Assembly (NCBI GenBank): GCA_025331125.1
Contig: JAOALB010000018.1
Coordinates: 140,457 to 204,456 of the forward strand
Reading direction: 5' to 3'
DNA from: Mycogone perniciosa
Lineage: Eukaryota; Ascomycota; Sordariomycetes; Hypocreales; Hypocreaceae
Length of the DNA: 64,000 nucleotides
The position numbers were made by a program, and so were the translations under genes. Of this stretch, positions 1 through 11,077 are shown in pieces (the stretch's first letter is position 1; each line of letters begins with the position of its first letter). Under the pieces are notes generated by a model that worked only from the letters and a program-made list of their open reading frames with translations, searched no databases and was not told the origin of the DNA.

Positions 1-1422
1 GAACAAATTAGAGAAGAACCTCTACGAGATACCTCACCAAGGGCTTCTGATCGATCAGATTACCACGCCTGGTCCAGACCCGCTGGTTGCTGTTCGATAT
101 TCTTGTGTTTATTGGATTTGTCACCTCTGTGAGGGAAGTCCCAATGACAGCGACTTGATCGATGGTGGAGTAATTCAACGATTCTTCGAGAAGCATTTTC
201 TCCACTGGTTAGAGGCTTTAAGCCTTTTACATGATGTGTCAATCGGTGTTCTCTCCATAACAAAACTAGTGGCTTTATTCAAGGTTAGTCTGGATCAATT
301 AATCCATCGGGGTTTGGGTTTTGAGAATGAGGCTAATTGACATAGGGAAAAAACAAAGGCGAACTCTCTGATCTAGTCGAAGATGCACGTCGTTTTTTTC
401 TCCATAACAGATGGGTTATCGAGAATGCTCCACTACAGATATACTCGTCTGCGCTTATATTCACTCCTCTCCGAAGCTTGGTACGGGAAATGTTTGAACA
501 TGAAGTCCCTTCATGGATAACGAATAGGCCTGTTATTGATACTCATTGGAGTCCTTGCTTACAGACACTTGAGGGCCACAGTGGCCATGTGCTATCAGTT
601 ACCTTCTCACTAGATGGCCATAGGCTCGCATCAGGATCAGTCGATAAGACAGTTAAGATCTGGGATATAGCTGCAGGCGCATGCATTCAGACACTCAAAG
701 GCCATAATAGCTTTGTGCTATCAGTTACCTTCTCACCAGACGGCTATAGGCTCGCATCAGGATCAAAAGATAAGACAGTTAAGATCTGGGATATGGCTGT
801 GGCTATGGGCGAAGCTATAAGCGCGTCCGCCCAAACACCTACAGGTCATACCAAGCTGGTAACATCCGTTGCCGTCTCAGCAGATAACCAACTACTCGCG
901 TCAGGATCAGGCGATCAGACAGTCAAGGTTTGGAATGTAGCTACAGGCGAGTTTATCCAAACGCTCAAGGGCCATAGTGGCCCGGTGCAATCAGCTGCCT
1001 TCTCACCAGACGGCCAGCTACTTGCGTCAGGATCACGCGATAAGGTTAAGATCTGGAATGCAGCTACAGGCGAGTGTATCCAAATGATTGATGTCCCGGC
1101 AGCCATCGGTACCCTTTCATTTGATCCAATGGCACAGTCTCGTCTCTATACCAATTTTGGGTATCTAGAACTTGATCCGGTGTCTAAGATGAATGCACAA
1201 CCAAACCAGGTTTCTTCCCATCATGTTAGCTTCTGTGGCTATGGTATAGACATTCATGGGGTGTGGATTTTGAAAGACAGTAAGCCTGTGCTTTGGCTCC
1301 CTCCAGAATATCGACCATACTATAATCGCAGTTCGATTGTGGCGGGATCGAAGGTTGTCACCGGCTGCGAGTCGGGACGTGTATTAATCTTACACTTCTC
1401 GGAAACAGGACCAAACTCATAG
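1..1422 (+). CDS. NACHT-WD40 (HET-E-like) NLR protein, C-terminal part; 5' end outside window
   Basis: The C-terminal part of a fungal STAND/NLR protein of the kind that controls vegetative incompatibility and cell death. Coding exons are <2..283 and 346..1422. The intron 284-345 (62 nt, GTTAGT donor, GCTAAT branch, CATAG acceptor, phase 0) removes an in-frame stop. The first exon carries the family's linker between NACHT and repeats (RYSCVYWICHLCE, then KHFLHWLEALSLL). The second exon starts with LVEDARRFF and leads into WD40 repeats: four clear ones (GH...SPDG..LASGS.DKTVKIW), then a degenerate fifth. The tail contains LWLPPEYRP and GRVLILHFS, typical closing blades of these proteins. Repeats 1 and 2 are nearly identical in DNA; repeat 4 lacks one codon at DK-VKIW. 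The effector and NACHT domains would lie upstream and cannot be seen, so the NLR assignment rests on the linker and repeats. Confidence 0.85.
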
Positions 1423-2568
1423 AGTACCAAATTCCTAGCTGTTGTCTTGTACCGTCTCAATTGTCTCAGGGCAACTGTCCAGCAGTGTCTCGTCAGGTTG
1501 GAGTTGAAGTTGGAGTTGATTGAGGGTTGACGACGCCCAATTCCCAGAGGTAAACAATATCCGTATTCCAGGCAGATGATTAGTAGGACCAATGGAGTGG
1601 TGAATTCAATGATAATGGTTTCAGCAAGTAAACAAACACGCATCAAGTTGAAGGTATAGGGCCATTTGCGACGAAAGGTCTTTGTCTTGCAATAAACACA
1701 TCCTTTTTTTTGAGTCTTCTGATATAATAGTCTTGTTCTCAATATATTAAATGACACCATCTTCAAGCTACGAGACGATTGTGGAAGAATTATCCGTCGC
1801 TTAAATCTTGTAGTTTTGTTCCCAAAGACACAGCAATCAAGCCTGTAACAATAAAACAGGTCTGCAAAATATCTTCATTGCCACAGCTAACTGTAGTTAC
1901 CACAGATTATTGTTCTTATTGGTACATATCACTTTTATGCAGTGGTCCTTTAAGCACAGTCATCAAGCGCTTGCTGGCCGGGGCGGTCCGGGTCACGGAG
2001 AGGGGGAGGGGCCGGTTCCGGATCCTGCTCTTCTTTCATCTCCTTGGCCACCAAAAAGTAAAGCCAATACCATTACTCTATTAAGCTTATAACTAGTGAT
2101 TGTGGTGTCCTATCCAGAGGCAAACGGCTTGCAGCCTTGCCTGATTATCCGTCGCTTAAATTCTTTTAGCGTGTTCTCGCTGTAATTGAAGCCTCGTTTC
2201 TTTCATTTCAGCACTCGGATAATCTGATCCATCATAAATGCAGACGGCTTTGTTCCCCCTATTTCCCCCCCTCTCTCCACTAAAGCACCGCTGCAGCTGC
2301 AGCTAATTGGGGCCAAATGGACGTCACCGCTCAGCCTATGGCGGGGTAACCAGGACATAGCTTTGGAGCTCTGGCCTCTCCTTTCAGCATCCTGCATCCT
2401 GCATCTTGCATCTGTTCGTCCAGATCCATAGATACCTACTTGATTTTTGATACGACTTTTTCTCTTTTCCATCCCATTCTATTCTATTCATATCTCCAGA
2501 TTACTCTGTATCTGCTTCAATTATACATCAATCGTCTCACAGCATAAGAAATAGCCACAGCAGCAGCC
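1423..2568. other. Intergenic, no gene recognised
   Basis: About 1.1 kb between the NLR and the amidohydrolase. Several short open frames exist on both strands, but none resembles a known protein and none has convincing splice partners. It holds a GC-rich patch near 1975-2050 and an 18-bp direct repeat listed separately. The last ~100 bases should contain the amidohydrolase promoter and leader. Confidence 0.6.
1789..2161 (+). repeat. 18-bp direct repeat pair 355 bp apart
   Basis: The sequence ATTATCCGTCGCTTAAAT occurs at 1789-1806 and again at 2144-2161 in the same orientation, and similarity goes on with CTT after an extra T. The stretch between them has no recognised gene. It could be a duplication or the trace of an old insertion; nothing identifies an element. 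Confidence 0.6.
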
Positions 2569-3714
2569 ATGGCTGAACAAGACCAACGCCTCGTCCTCCC
2601 CATCATCGACTCCCATATCCACATATACCCCCAATCCGAAGTCGACAACCTCGCCTGGGCCACTCCCGAGCACCCTCTCACCGGCCAATTCTCCATTGAG
2701 CAGTACAAGCAATCCACCCAATCCGCCCCTTCACTCCTGGGCTTCATCTTCGTCGAGACAGACCGCAAGCACGATCTCGAGGCCGCTGCTGCAGGCGATG
2801 CCTCGGGCTGGGACGGCCCTCTCAAGGAGGTCCAATGGCTGAAGCGCGTTGCCCTCGGCACGCCCAAGGACGGAGAAGGCCATACACCTGAGGATGCGAA
2901 GCTGTGTCTTGCCGTCATCCCCTGGGCGCCGTTGCCGAGTGGCGCGGCTGTCATGGAGAAGTATTTGGACCGTGTCAAGGAGGAGGCCGGCGAGGCGTGG
3001 CCCAAGGTCAAGGGGTTTAGGTACCTCCTGCAGGACAAGCCGCACGGCATCATGCTGCAAGACAACTTCATTGAGAGTCTGAAGCTGCTGGGCCGGAGGG
3101 GCTTCGTCTTTGAGGTGGCCATCGATCAACACCGCAGGGGCAAGAAGCAACTCGACGAGACTGTCGAGATGATAGGCCGCGCCCACGAAGGCGTCCCCGA
3201 GGAGGAAAAAGTCACCTTCATCATCAGTAAGCCCTCTCCCTTCTCTCCCTCTCTCCCTCTCTCCCAGCTCTTCTTCCACACATCATCACCACTTCTTCTA
3301 ACACATAGTCAAGACCACCTCGGCAAGCCCGACCTCACCATCTACAACGTAACCTCCGACCCTTCCTTCACCGCCTGGCGCACCACCATGTACACCCTCG
3401 GCAAATGCTCCCGCACCTACATGAAGCTCTCCGGCGGCTTCGGCGAAATGACCGACGCACTGCGCGCCCAATCCCCCTCTCACATCTTCCAGTCCACGCT
3501 GGCCTGGCTGGGCATCGTGCTCGCCACCTTTGGCAGCCGCCGCATCATGTTTGCGAGCGACTGGCCCGTGTGCACCGTGGGCTTTGAGGATAGGGACGAG
3601 GCGTGGCCCAAATGGCGGGAGGTTGTGGAGAAGATGTGCTGGATGGCGTCGTTGGATGATGAGGATAGGGCTATGATTTTCGGGGGCACGGCCAAGGCTG
3701 CTTATGGGTTGTAG
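2569..3714 (+). CDS. Amidohydrolase-2 family metal-dependent hydrolase (TIM barrel)
   Basis: Predicted 352-residue hydrolase of the amidohydrolase_2 / COG3618 group, which opens lactones or decarboxylates/hydrolyses small substrates in a TIM barrel. Exons are 2569..3226 and 3314..3714. The 87-nt intron 3227-3313 (GTAAGC donor, TCTAAC branch, TCAAG acceptor) has no stop and a length divisible by three, so the unspliced frame also stays open; splicing restores the family motif NHLGKP. Metal-site signatures are DSHIHIYP (His16 and His18), the His of NHLGKP (about residue 221) and ASDWPV near the C-terminus. The start at CAGCCATGGC is in good context. The substrate is unknown; fungal relatives include L-rhamnono-lactonase-like and other sugar-lactone hydrolases, but nothing nearby points to one pathway. 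Confidence 0.88.
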   Translation: MAEQDQRLVLPIIDSHIHIYPQSEVDNLAWATPEHPLTGQFSIEQYKQSTQSAPSLLGFIFVETDRKHDLEAAAAGDASGWDGPLKEVQWLKRVALGTPKDGEGHTPEDAKLCLAVIPWAPLPSGAAVMEKYLDRVKEEAGEAWPKVKGFRYLLQDKPHGIMLQDNFIESLKLLGRRGFVFEVAIDQHRRGKKQLDETVEMIGRAHEGVPEEEKVTFIISKPSPFSPSLPLSQLFFHTSSPLLLTHSQDHLGKPDLTIYNVTSDPSFTAWRTTMYTLGKCSRTYMKLSGGFGEMTDALRAQSPSHIFQSTLAWLGIVLATFGSRRIMFASDWPVCTVGFEDRDEAWPKWREVVEKMCWMASLDDEDRAMIFGGTAKAAYGL

Positions 3715-4337
3715 GAAGGGAGAGGGAGGCTTTACATTTGGTATGAAGATGTATGTATGTATATGACTGGGAAACACTTCAAGCATGGCATAGGGAAAAA
3801 ACGTAATGAGATATTTCGTTGAACTGATGACAATGGGATGGTTATGCTCTATCTACGCTTCAATTCTCAAACCAACCCATCTATGATTTGACAGCACACA
3901 TACACATGCAAACAGTAGGCCCAGAGTACAAATCCAAAGGCCAATTCTCTAGATTGAAAATAAACCAACCAACAAGGCGTGCCTCATCGACACTAACCAC
4001 AAAGTAAAAAAGACATCATGAACCCTTTCTCACTCCCAAACTCCCATGTCTTCCACCAGAGGCAAGACAAGCCGAATCAACATGTCCCACGCGTGAGAAA
4101 ATCACACACACGGGGATCTATCATCACAAGCACGAGGGCACCAAGTTGCGCCCCTCCTCGTACTGCTGTTTCATATCCCAAATCCCAACCGCCGCAATGC
4201 CAGCTTGCACACATTCAGAAGAGAGAAAACGCACACACATATAAAGGCGCCGCTCCCAATGTCATTCCCCGTCATTCAGATACACGTTTCTTTTTCACGT
4301 TTCTTCCGCCCTCTCCAGAATCCCGCTGGGCCCCTTT
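3715..4337. other. Intergenic between convergent genes
   Basis: About 620 bases between the amidohydrolase 3' end and the 3' end of the coiled-coil gene on the opposite strand. It should hold both 3' UTRs. No gene or element was recognised. Confidence 0.6.
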
Positions 4338-4552
4338 CTACTCGGTCCCGCGGCCCCGGTAGTTCCCCATCTTCTCAATCGAGCTCATGATCCCGCTCCG
4401 CGCTCCTGGTCGCGGAAGGCCTCCGCCGCCACTCTTTGTCCTCTCGTGCGGAGCCCGGAGCACTGTCCCTGGCGCCCGGAGACCAGATCCACCACGCACA
4501 GTTGGGTTTGCTTTCGGCGTCTTAGCAACTGCCTCTGCTCTCTCTTGTTGTT

Positions 4553-4583
<31 letters not shown>

Positions 4584-6449
4584 TGGTTGCGATTGCGACG
4601 GGGGTTGAGGTTGCCGCAGGGGTTGTTGTCGCTGCGGCGCTGGCGTTGCAGACACAAAGCTCTGCATGCTCATCAACTCCTCCGCCAACTGTACCAGCTC
4701 GCCCTTCTCAACTCGCTCCTGTTCTAGCTTACCGCGCAACTCCTCGTTGTCGAGTTGCACTGTTGACACTACGGCCTCGAGTCGCTGGACGTCCGCCTCG
4801 AGTTCCTTGATCGCCGCACTGTCCCGTACCGCCTGTGCCTTGCGCTCCTCCACGTCGGCTGGGTCGACCTTGGTCATGGTTACATCGCGGTCGAGTCGCA
4901 GCTTCTCGTTCTCCTCGTTTAGCTCTTCAATCTTCGTCTCCAGCTCTTTAACCTTCTTCTCCCACCGGTTCTCGTACGACTTCTTCAGTGCCGCCACCTT
5001 GGTCTCATGCTTGCTCTTGTACAATGCGTGCAGCTCAAATGCGACTCGCTCGACAGCAATCTCGACCTCTCTGTTATTGGACTCCGGACTCTTGGGCTTC
5101 TCCGGAGACCGCTGCTTATCTGAGTCCTTGCCCGCGCGCATACCGGCCAGCTTACTTTCAGCCTCTTGGTGCATCATTTCAGCCGCCTCCCTGCGCTTCT
5201 CGCTTTCCTCGAGTTGGCTTTCAAGCTCCTCCCTCTCCCTTTGTCCCAGAACAATCTCCTCCCTGATCTTCCTGATCATGTTCTCCATCTCGCGACCTCG
5301 GTTCTCCCATCCTTCCCTCTCAGCAGCAAGCTGCTCCTTCAAGCCACGCTCCTCACGTAGTTGCTCCATAGATTCACCAACCCGCTTCTCGGCGTCTCCG
5401 ACAGCTGACTTGAGGGACTGGACCTCGGCCTCCTTGCCGCTCAAAGAAGCTTTGAGAGAGCTGATTTCAGACATGAAGCTGGACTTGAGCGACTCAAGTT
5501 CCCGGGGCGTGACCGTGGGAAGACTTCGTGGCGTTGGCAGAGGCGGGATATCAAAGTCGATGAGATTTGTGAGCTGCCGACTCGGTGTGGCATCGACATT
5601 TGATGTAGTTCGCGAGGGCGATAGGCCCGCTCGCTTCGCAGGTGACTTTTTGGGATATCTCAGGTGCTCGGTGAAGTCCATCAACAGGTTTGTGGTGTTG
5701 CCGGAATCATCCTCCATTGCGTGGTGAGTCCTCTTTGCCGGTGATGTTTCACGTTTCGGTTTCGGGGTGGTAATGTCGCCAAAATCCGACATCTTCGATG
5801 GTGTTTGTCCCAATTTCGCAAACAGGGTCAGGTTTGGCAGAGCCGAGAAAGTGCTGAACGTGCTGATCATGGTGTCGTCAGCGCCAGCCGCTTCATCCTC
5901 ATTCGCCTCACAGCCCTCCATATGGACTGTAGCCGTAGAGTCCTCTGTAGCCTCCAAGACGCTGTGCTCATCTTCGAATATCTCAATCGCCCGCTTCAAG
6001 CCCTCATTATCTCGAACCGCACCCTCAAGGCTCGTCGACCGCTCGTGCGGGGTTCGCGTGGGGGTCTCAATCGGCATACTGATCTTAACAGGAAACCGTC
6101 TCTCGGGAGACATCTTTCGCGGGCTGCGTGCTGTTACTGTGCTAACACCACTGGTATTCATGGCTACTACGCCGTCCAGAGAACTCCTCTGGCTTTCAAC
6201 AATTCTCAATGGCGAGAGCTCCGTTCCAGAGAGGACCCGTGAGTGTTTCGACTTGGACGGCGAGAGGTTTTCTTGGTCGGAAACGTTTGCCTCATTAGCA
6301 TTAATCAACGTCTGGGACTTGTCGAGAGTATCTTGGTCTGTCGTATTAGACTCAGCAGTCATAATCTCATAATCGTCGTATCGCCTGTTCGTCATCGAAG
6401 AAGCGGAATTCAATAGAGTATCAGGAGCCGGTGACAACGGAGATACCAT
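4338..6449 (-). CDS. Large coiled-coil protein, probably SnaD-type spindle-pole-body associated
   Basis: Single-exon gene of 703 residues. The start is the ATG at 6449-6447; the frame extends further upstream only through a TTG. The first ~300 residues are Ser/Thr/Pro-rich with many SP/TP sites (such as RSPRKMSPERRFP and PTRTPHERSTSLEG), typical of a protein phosphorylated by cyclin-dependent kinases. Conserved-looking blocks are LLMDFTEHL and LIDFDIPPLPTPRSLPTVTP. Residues about 330-640 form long heptad-rich coiled coil (ELESLKSSFMSEISSLKASL onward; LYKSKHETKVAALKKSYE). A run of 13 Gln follows, then a basic Pro/Gly-rich tail. I recall this arrangement from Aspergillus SnaD-like spindle-pole proteins, but that is memory of a family, not proof. 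Localisation at the spindle pole body or along microtubules is inference. Confidence 0.75.
4545..4583 (-). repeat. CAG-type trinucleotide tract coding 13 glutamines
   Basis: A mixed CAA/CAG run inside the coiled-coil gene, flanked by further Gln/Pro codons. It is a likely length-variable site between isolates; it makes a low-complexity linker after the coiled coil. Confidence 0.85.
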
Positions 6450-7647
6450 GATGCGAAGGACTCTCAACAATCGAACAAGACGAGAAAAAGAAAATGCGCG
6501 TGCACTAGACAAAGTGCGGGCTTGTGAAGTTTTGATGTAAAAACCACCCTTTGGTGGTTTCTGGAGGCTTGTGCGGTCAGTGAGGCACTAAAGATGAGGA
6601 TGGTGCTTTGTTTACTCGTTGGCCTAGCAACCACCGCACCGCAAAGATGCACAAATGAGGTTTAGTGCGGCGACGTTTCACCAGCACCAGTTAGCCAGAG
6701 ATAGGTGCTTATTACGGATCTGGTATCAATATTAGGCCTCACTCAATGAATGCATGTACGTACAGGTACGGAGTACTCGTAGATTCATTGTGGTTGCAGG
6801 TTGTGATGATTACTACTACTAATACTAATGTGTACGCCTCTCGGTGCTACTCGTAGATACAAGACTTCACAATGCAAAAAGGCGACTCGTTGTCTCTGTA
6901 TACTCAATCGCTTTTATTGTCATTTCATAAGTCGTTACCTAATAACGCAACCTGTCCAATACACCACGTCTTTGGCGCTTTTGAGGTGGAGAAATGAAGA
7001 GAAAACCAAAAGGGTCATAAAGTCATCATCAGGACTCGTCCCGACGTCTCTCTCATTTCCAAAAAGAAATACGTCTTTCTCAACAAAAACAATTCTCGAA
7101 GCTAGAGAGCAGAAAAAGAGAAAACAACAAGGAAAAAAAAGCAAACGGGGCAAGCAAGGTGTGGGATTAGCCCAGATCTCATCGTTTCCCGCCTGAAGGT
7201 CATTACAGGTAATATTCTCATTCCGTCCACCCGTGTTCGTTTCTCAGAGCAGCGAGCGAAAGGGGGAAAAGAACGGGCAAGGCGGCAGCCAGTACTGCTC
7301 TGTTTTGTCGAGAATTAAATTCCTCCATGCAAAGCCGTCACTCATCAGCCATGTACATCCATGACAGGGCATCATAAGTAACATAGAATCGGTGGGTAGT
7401 CGTGAATTCGTCAACGTGTCTTTGGTACGAGGTGAAGCCCATGAATCGTCTGTGAATACAAAGAAACAATACCAAAGGTCACGGCAAGGAATGTCGTTAC
7501 ACCATAAAAAAGGTGTCACAAGTCGCTGAAAAAAAATTATTCATGACGCCGCTGCCCCCTGATGACCCCAAGATGCTGGTAACGCCTCAAAGACATGGTA
7601 CCTTGTAGAACATGAGATTCGGTAAGGCGGGAGACTCGATTGTGCCG
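6450..7647. other. Intergenic: promoter of the coiled-coil gene and 3' UTR of stuA
   Basis: About 1.2 kb. The left part should drive the leftward coiled-coil gene; the right part is downstream of stuA. One copy of the dispersed 9-mer TACGGAGTA lies near 6767, followed by TACTACTACTAATACTAAT. No coding frame resembles a protein. Confidence 0.55.
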
Positions 7648-9931
7648 TTACCGCCGTCGGGGGGCAGCGATAGCCGAAGCTGGTCGGCTCATGGCGTCGT
7701 ACGTTGGGGCGGATACTGTCGTTTCCATCATAGTCTTTCGTCGCTTAAGGTCCAGACTTCCCATGTTGGGGTCATCATTACCTGGCCGTGCAAGGTCGTC
7801 TTCATCATCTCGTCCCCTCTTCATACCCGGAGCTGGGCCATTCATTATGGGGGGTTGGGAAGGGTAGCCGTTGGGCATGGAGCTGGTCATATCGGCAGGT
7901 GGCGCATATACATCATTTCCTGGTGCACCATTGGTCGGTGCCCGGTCATTCGTCATTACATTGTAGAGGTTGCTAGTTGATTGCTGAACGCGCTGTGGTG
8001 AGCTGTAACCAGCATGTTGTGAGTAGTAAGGTTGTGGAGGCGCTGCGGTTCTGGGAGTTGCCCGTCCTGAAGCAGGTGGGTGACTCTGCGATCCAGCCAT
8101 ATCCTGCGGGATATTTGAGTCGTTGGTCATAGATCCGACACCTGGCGCAGAATAATTGTAGGGCGCGCGGGAGTGGTCGTAGGAGCCGCTATCATGAGTA
8201 TATTCTGCCTCATGCTCATGGTCACCCTCCTCCTCACCGGAGTGATTCTGCGCAGATGACTCAGACTGTATTATGCCATTCTGAGGCTTAGGATCCTGTT
8301 GCTCGCTAGAAGAAACGGTTGGCGGAGCTCGACCAGTAGGAGGCCCCATCTCGCTCTTTGGGTACGGGGCGGAGTGAGCATACATGCGCTCCTGGGGTTG
8401 GTTTGGAGAAGGCTGGTGCTGGTGCTGCTGGTGCTGCTGGTGGTGCTGCTGATGTTGGTGCTGGTACGGAGACTGCTGGGTTGGTGGTGCAGTATACATC
8501 TGGCGCTGGCTGTCGTAGCCTTGTGTGACCGGAGGATACGGGGGTATGTTCTGGATGGAAGAGCCAGGTGGGGTAGCAGCTGGAGTATTGGGCATTGACC
8601 GAGCGTTGCTGAGACCAGTATCAATGGTCATTGGGTTGGCACCTTGCGACCCATTCATCCCTTGGCTTTGCCAATTGAAACCTTCTGAGGCTCCCATGCT
8701 TCCCATTACGCTCGATGCGCTCGTAGGGGGTGTAGGGAATGTCAGCGCGCGGTCGAGCGGTGGTCTGCTTACACTGCCTTGTGAGGGCAGAGAATGCTGA
8801 GGACCAGGCAGTGCCAAGGGATGATGATGCTGCTGTATAGATGGCAGGCCAGGTGGAGGGGGGTTCCGCATCGGGCCTTCACGCTTCTGTCGTTCCGCAG
8901 CAGCCATAACGGGGTTTGCCCTAGCTTGGGCGGTTGTCGGATGGTAGAGCAGAGCTCCGATATTGTGCACGAACAGAGGGTACAGCATTTCCGTGATCTT
9001 TTCCTTGTTGGCAAAATCCAAAGCTCGCTCGTACGGGATCCTGTTTAGTATTAGTGGATTGTCCATGTCTCAATTTGGTGTAAATCAACATACCAAACAC
9101 CCTTCAAATGCATGGGACCGATCTTGACAACATGACGAACTTTTTCGCTCTTCAAAATGCCGTCTCGTCGCCCACGTGTCATTCCAGCAACATTCAACAG
9201 TTTCGTTCCGTTGATCATGTGGTTATCTATATTCACGAATTAGTACTCCACAATGGTCAAGGTTTCTTTCCACGAGAGCTCATACCTTCTCGTCGAGCGA
9301 CGCAGATACCCCGCGCCTCGACTTGGAAGCAAAGGCTTCCCTCATCCTCCCACAAAGTGGCCGTGACACGAGGTTTCATCCCCGGTGGCGGCTGTTGGCC
9401 AGTCGTATCAAATCCAGCATATTGGGGCTGCATGCCATTCTGACTTCCAGGCAAAGGCAAGACAGTCCCCGCACTTCCCATGGGATTTGATGGGGGCGGC
9501 GCAGCGGGAGGAGATGTCAGGCCGTTTGCATAGCCATACTGGTTGTAAGGAGCTGGGGTAGGATACGGCGAAGGTCCGGGTGGCAGCAATTGAGGCTGGT
9601 GTGAGTAGTGCGCCAAACCTCCAGAAGTAACAGGCTGGGGAGCGGGCGGCTGCCCAGCGGACATGTGTTGCGTGTAGTACATGTCGGGCCCCTGGTTCAT
9701 GGCGTCGTAGCTCACGATGGTGGTGGCCGGCCCCGTGATGGCGTGGGCAGGTAGGGTTGGTGACGGGGTTTTCAGACCGTTTGACGAAGCAGCCGAGGTG
9801 AAAGATGACTGAGACGCAGAATGGGAACCGATTGACGAGGCGATAGAACTAACGCGAGGTGACGAGATACTGGAAGAATCTGCCTGGTTCGGCAGTGGCA
9901 GAGGAAGTGGTGGTAATCTATCGCTACTCAT
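7648..9931 (-). CDS. stuA: APSES-domain transcription factor StuA / Asm-1
   Basis: Developmental regulator of conidiation, hyphal growth and secondary metabolism in filamentous ascomycetes. Exons 9931..9286, 9226..9094 and 9040..7648 give 723 residues. Introns 9227-9285 (59 nt) and 9041-9093 (53 nt) both cut the APSES/KilA-N DNA-binding domain. Joined, the domain (about residues 189-298) reads VTATLWEDEGSLCFQVEARG, RREDNHMINGTKLLN, GMTRGRRDGILKSEK, HLKGVWIPYERALDFANKE and LYPLFVHNIGALLYHP. The N-terminal ~185 residues are Ser/Pro/Gln-rich. The C-terminal half has His/Gln repeats (QHQHQQHHQQHQQHQHQ) and ends with two basic clusters, MKRGRDDEDD and LDLKRRK, as a bipartite nuclear signal. The leader upstream carries a uORF and a probable intron. 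Family identity is very secure. Confidence 0.97.
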
Positions 9932-10235
9932 AAACGATGAGCGTGGGGCAGCGTAAAGGTTGAAGTACGGTAGGTTGGAGGGCTTCCGGGTCTGTACTTG
10001 AACGGATGGTAGATCCAGCTTTCCGGCGTTCTCTTAACAGCAACAGAAACAGCGGGACGAAGCAAGAAGGGGAGGCCGTTGAGTCTTTGAAGTAGCAACC
10101 AGGCGCTAACGCACAAGGAAAAAGTCTGCAGCGAACGAAAAAGAGACCCTATCCAACCAGAACGGAGACAATTGGGAAAGGGCGAGGCGATTCCAAGGCG
10201 TCTACCAACTCGGGAACGTAGCAGTGGTAGCTGGA

Positions 10236-10358
10236 CTAACCGTGGGAAAGACGAGACGGAAAACTTTTTTTGGTTTTGGGGGCAGCGAGAGGTGTTCGTA
10301 AAGATGCGTGGCAATCGTAACAGGACATCAAAATCAATCGTCGTCTCAATCGTAACAT
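10236..10358 (-). promoter_or_regulatory. Upstream ORF in the stuA leader (40 codons)
   Basis: An ATG at 10358 opens a 40-codon frame closed by TAG at 10236, about 300 nt before the stuA start codon; a second ATG at 10328 is in the same frame. These are the only two sense-strand ATGs between the predicted leader-intron acceptor and the stuA start. Aspergillus nidulans stuA is known to be translationally controlled by a short upstream ORF, so a similar role here is a reasonable inference. The peptide itself is not recognised. Confidence 0.55.
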
Positions 10359-10566
10359 GCGGAGGCGGTGTCGAACCGTGCTGCGAGCTCTGCAAATCGA
10401 GACAGGTGCAACGGAGCCGCGATGTCGTGGTGAGAAATGGTGGGTGGGAGAAGAGAGGCGGAAGGAGAGTTCGGACGGGCAGAGATAGATAGAAGCTCAG
10501 GACTGGCGGCTTCTGCGTGCAAACAACTGCAGACGTTTGTATGCTTCCTTGCCGGTTTACCCACTA

Positions 10567-10745
10567 CTGCAATGCAGAGCGATTAGCTGCGTTGAAGGTC
10601 GGGAGAGGGGGGATATTGCGCAGAAAAGAGAGACGACAGCAGCATCAAGGCAGATGAGGTGAGAGAAAGGCGGCTGGCGAGCTGGTACTAGTGGGGAGGC
10701 TACCCACGGGGCACAAGCATAGGCAGGACCTGGGCTTTGACTTAC
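10567..10745 (-). other. Predicted intron in the stuA 5' leader
   Basis: On the stuA strand a strong donor (AAG followed by GTAAGT at 10745) pairs with a branch-like GCTAATC and acceptor TTGCAG ending at 10567, 179 nt. The only two sense ATGs between 10359 and 11151 fall inside this interval (10645 and 10720), so splicing would leave an ATG-free distal leader. It is not tested against any transcript. Confidence 0.5.
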
Positions 10746-11048
10746 CTTCGTTCCTCGCCTCGCGTCTCAGAGCTGGCCACAAGGGAAAATGAGGAGGTCG
10801 GTGGAGTCGTGAAGACGAGAAAGAGAAAGAAAAGAAGAGAGAGGGAGAGAGAAGCAAAAGTTGTGTCTCCGGGCCAGGCTGGGGACGGTTTTGTTTTTGG
10901 CGGTTGAGGGGACCGACTGGACGCAGACCAGACCAACGAGACGAGACCCAGCCAGAAGGAGCAGGGAATAGTAGCGGTAGGTCAAGGTTCAGAGAGGCGT
11001 GCGCCTGAGTGGGCAACAAGCAGAGCACAACCCAGAGCCTGCTGCTAC

Positions 11049-11077
11049 TACGGAGTACGGAGTACCGCTACGGAGTA
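11049..11077. repeat. Cluster of three TACGGAGTA motifs
   Basis: Copies at 11049-11057, 11056-11064 (sharing TA) and 11069-11077, all in the same orientation. This is the first dense cluster of the dispersed 9-mer discussed in the findings. Confidence 0.9.

Noticed and set aside
4666..5727. 353-codon frame antisense to the coiled-coil gene
   Set aside because: It is Ser/Leu-rich low-complexity sequence that simply mirrors the Glu/Lys/Gln-rich coiled coil on the other strand.
9928..10395. Open frame of 155 codons just upstream of stuA whose stop overlaps the stuA ATG (ATGA)
   Set aside because: It begins only at a TTG and has no internal ATG, so it cannot be a normal uORF; the real uORF candidate is in another frame (10236-10358).
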